A stretch of 64,000 nt of DNA from Streptomyces corallincola (GTDB lineage Bacteria; Actinomycetota; Actinomycetes; Streptomycetales; Streptomycetaceae), in contig NZ_JAHRXF010000008.1 of the NCBI RefSeq assembly GCF_019104725.1, positions 62,001-126,000 on the forward strand, given 5' to 3'. The notes beneath the pieces are model-generated. The model had not been told where the DNA came from. It saw nothing but the letters and a program-made list of their open reading frames with translations, and ran no database searches. Both the position numbers and the translations under genes were made by a program. Shown one piece after another: positions 63,941 through 64,000 of this stretch. Position 1 is the stretch's first letter. Every line of letters starts with the position of its first letter.

Positions 63941-64000
63941 TCAGGGGACGCTCAACTCCGGATAACGATCCCGTCACCCCGACGGCGCCCTTTGCCGTTT

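Overview
The window is a high-GC actinobacterial chromosome segment and almost certainly comes from a Streptomyces species. The evidence is strong third-position GC, many GTG starts, ATGA/GTGA overlaps, an SsgA-like sporulation protein, a LAxTG (class E sortase) surface protein, a MatAB-type aggregation locus, and a gene order that largely follows the conserved core of Streptomyces coelicolor (roughly the SCO2974 to SCO2915 interval, from memory). It is housekeeping-rich with scattered accessory insertions. I see no prophage, insertion sequence or CRISPR array.

Left part (1-25 kb): the 3' end of a probable membrane Ser/Thr kinase, prfB, a Thr/Ser/Gly-rich LAxTG wall protein, a zinc-ribbon mini-protein, then ftsE-ftsX, an S41 protease, smpB and ssrA (tmRNA). 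A divergent MFS/LysR pair follows. Next is a translationally coupled trio, matA-matB-acyltransferase, which probably makes and perhaps acylates an adhesive poly-N-acetylglucosamine. It is followed by a HemD/OmpR-like nitrate regulator (nnaR), an ECF sigma/anti-sigma pair (sigU-rsuA type), a HelD-type RNA polymerase-recycling ATPase, a candidate small RNA, an ACT-domain malic enzyme, HU, murA, a YqgE protein and a DUF3039 protein.

Middle (25-45 kb): a chito-oligosaccharide-type ABC importer (binding protein plus two permeases, no ATPase) with a cytoplasmic GH20 hexosaminidase. Then comes a three-subunit xanthine-dehydrogenase-like operon whose molybdenum subunit lacks the motifs expected of the family, a tandem SUKH-4 protein, a lipoprotein, a methyltransferase divergent from a GntR regulator with a palindromic operator, two small unknown proteins, tRNA-Cys(GCA), an MFS exporter, an SF2 helicase, an IclR regulator and a Lon-like serine protease.

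Right part (45-64 kb): a four-gene osmoprotectant (ProU/OpuC) ABC operon behind an AsnC/Lrp regulator that is divergent from hpd (tyrosine catabolism). Then a TPR protein, a GlcD-like flavoprotein, ssgG, two RDD membrane proteins, a small membrane protein, a secreted M6 (immune inhibitor A) metalloprotease, a small conserved protein, the NAD-salvage pair pncB-pncA, and clpS-DUF2017.

Recurring architecture: at least seven genes have a TANNNT -10-like hexamer 6-8 nt before the start codon and no Shine-Dalgarno sequence, which suggests leaderless mRNAs. Many convergent gene pairs share long perfect bidirectional hairpins. The most unusual signals are the degenerate xanthine-dehydrogenase-like molybdenum subunit with its fused disordered Fe-S partner, the third gene of the matAB operon, the putative small RNA after helD, and start-codon- or SD-sequestering inverted repeats upstream of helD and the M6 protease gene. 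All gene identities come from reading motifs and from remembered synteny; no database search was run.
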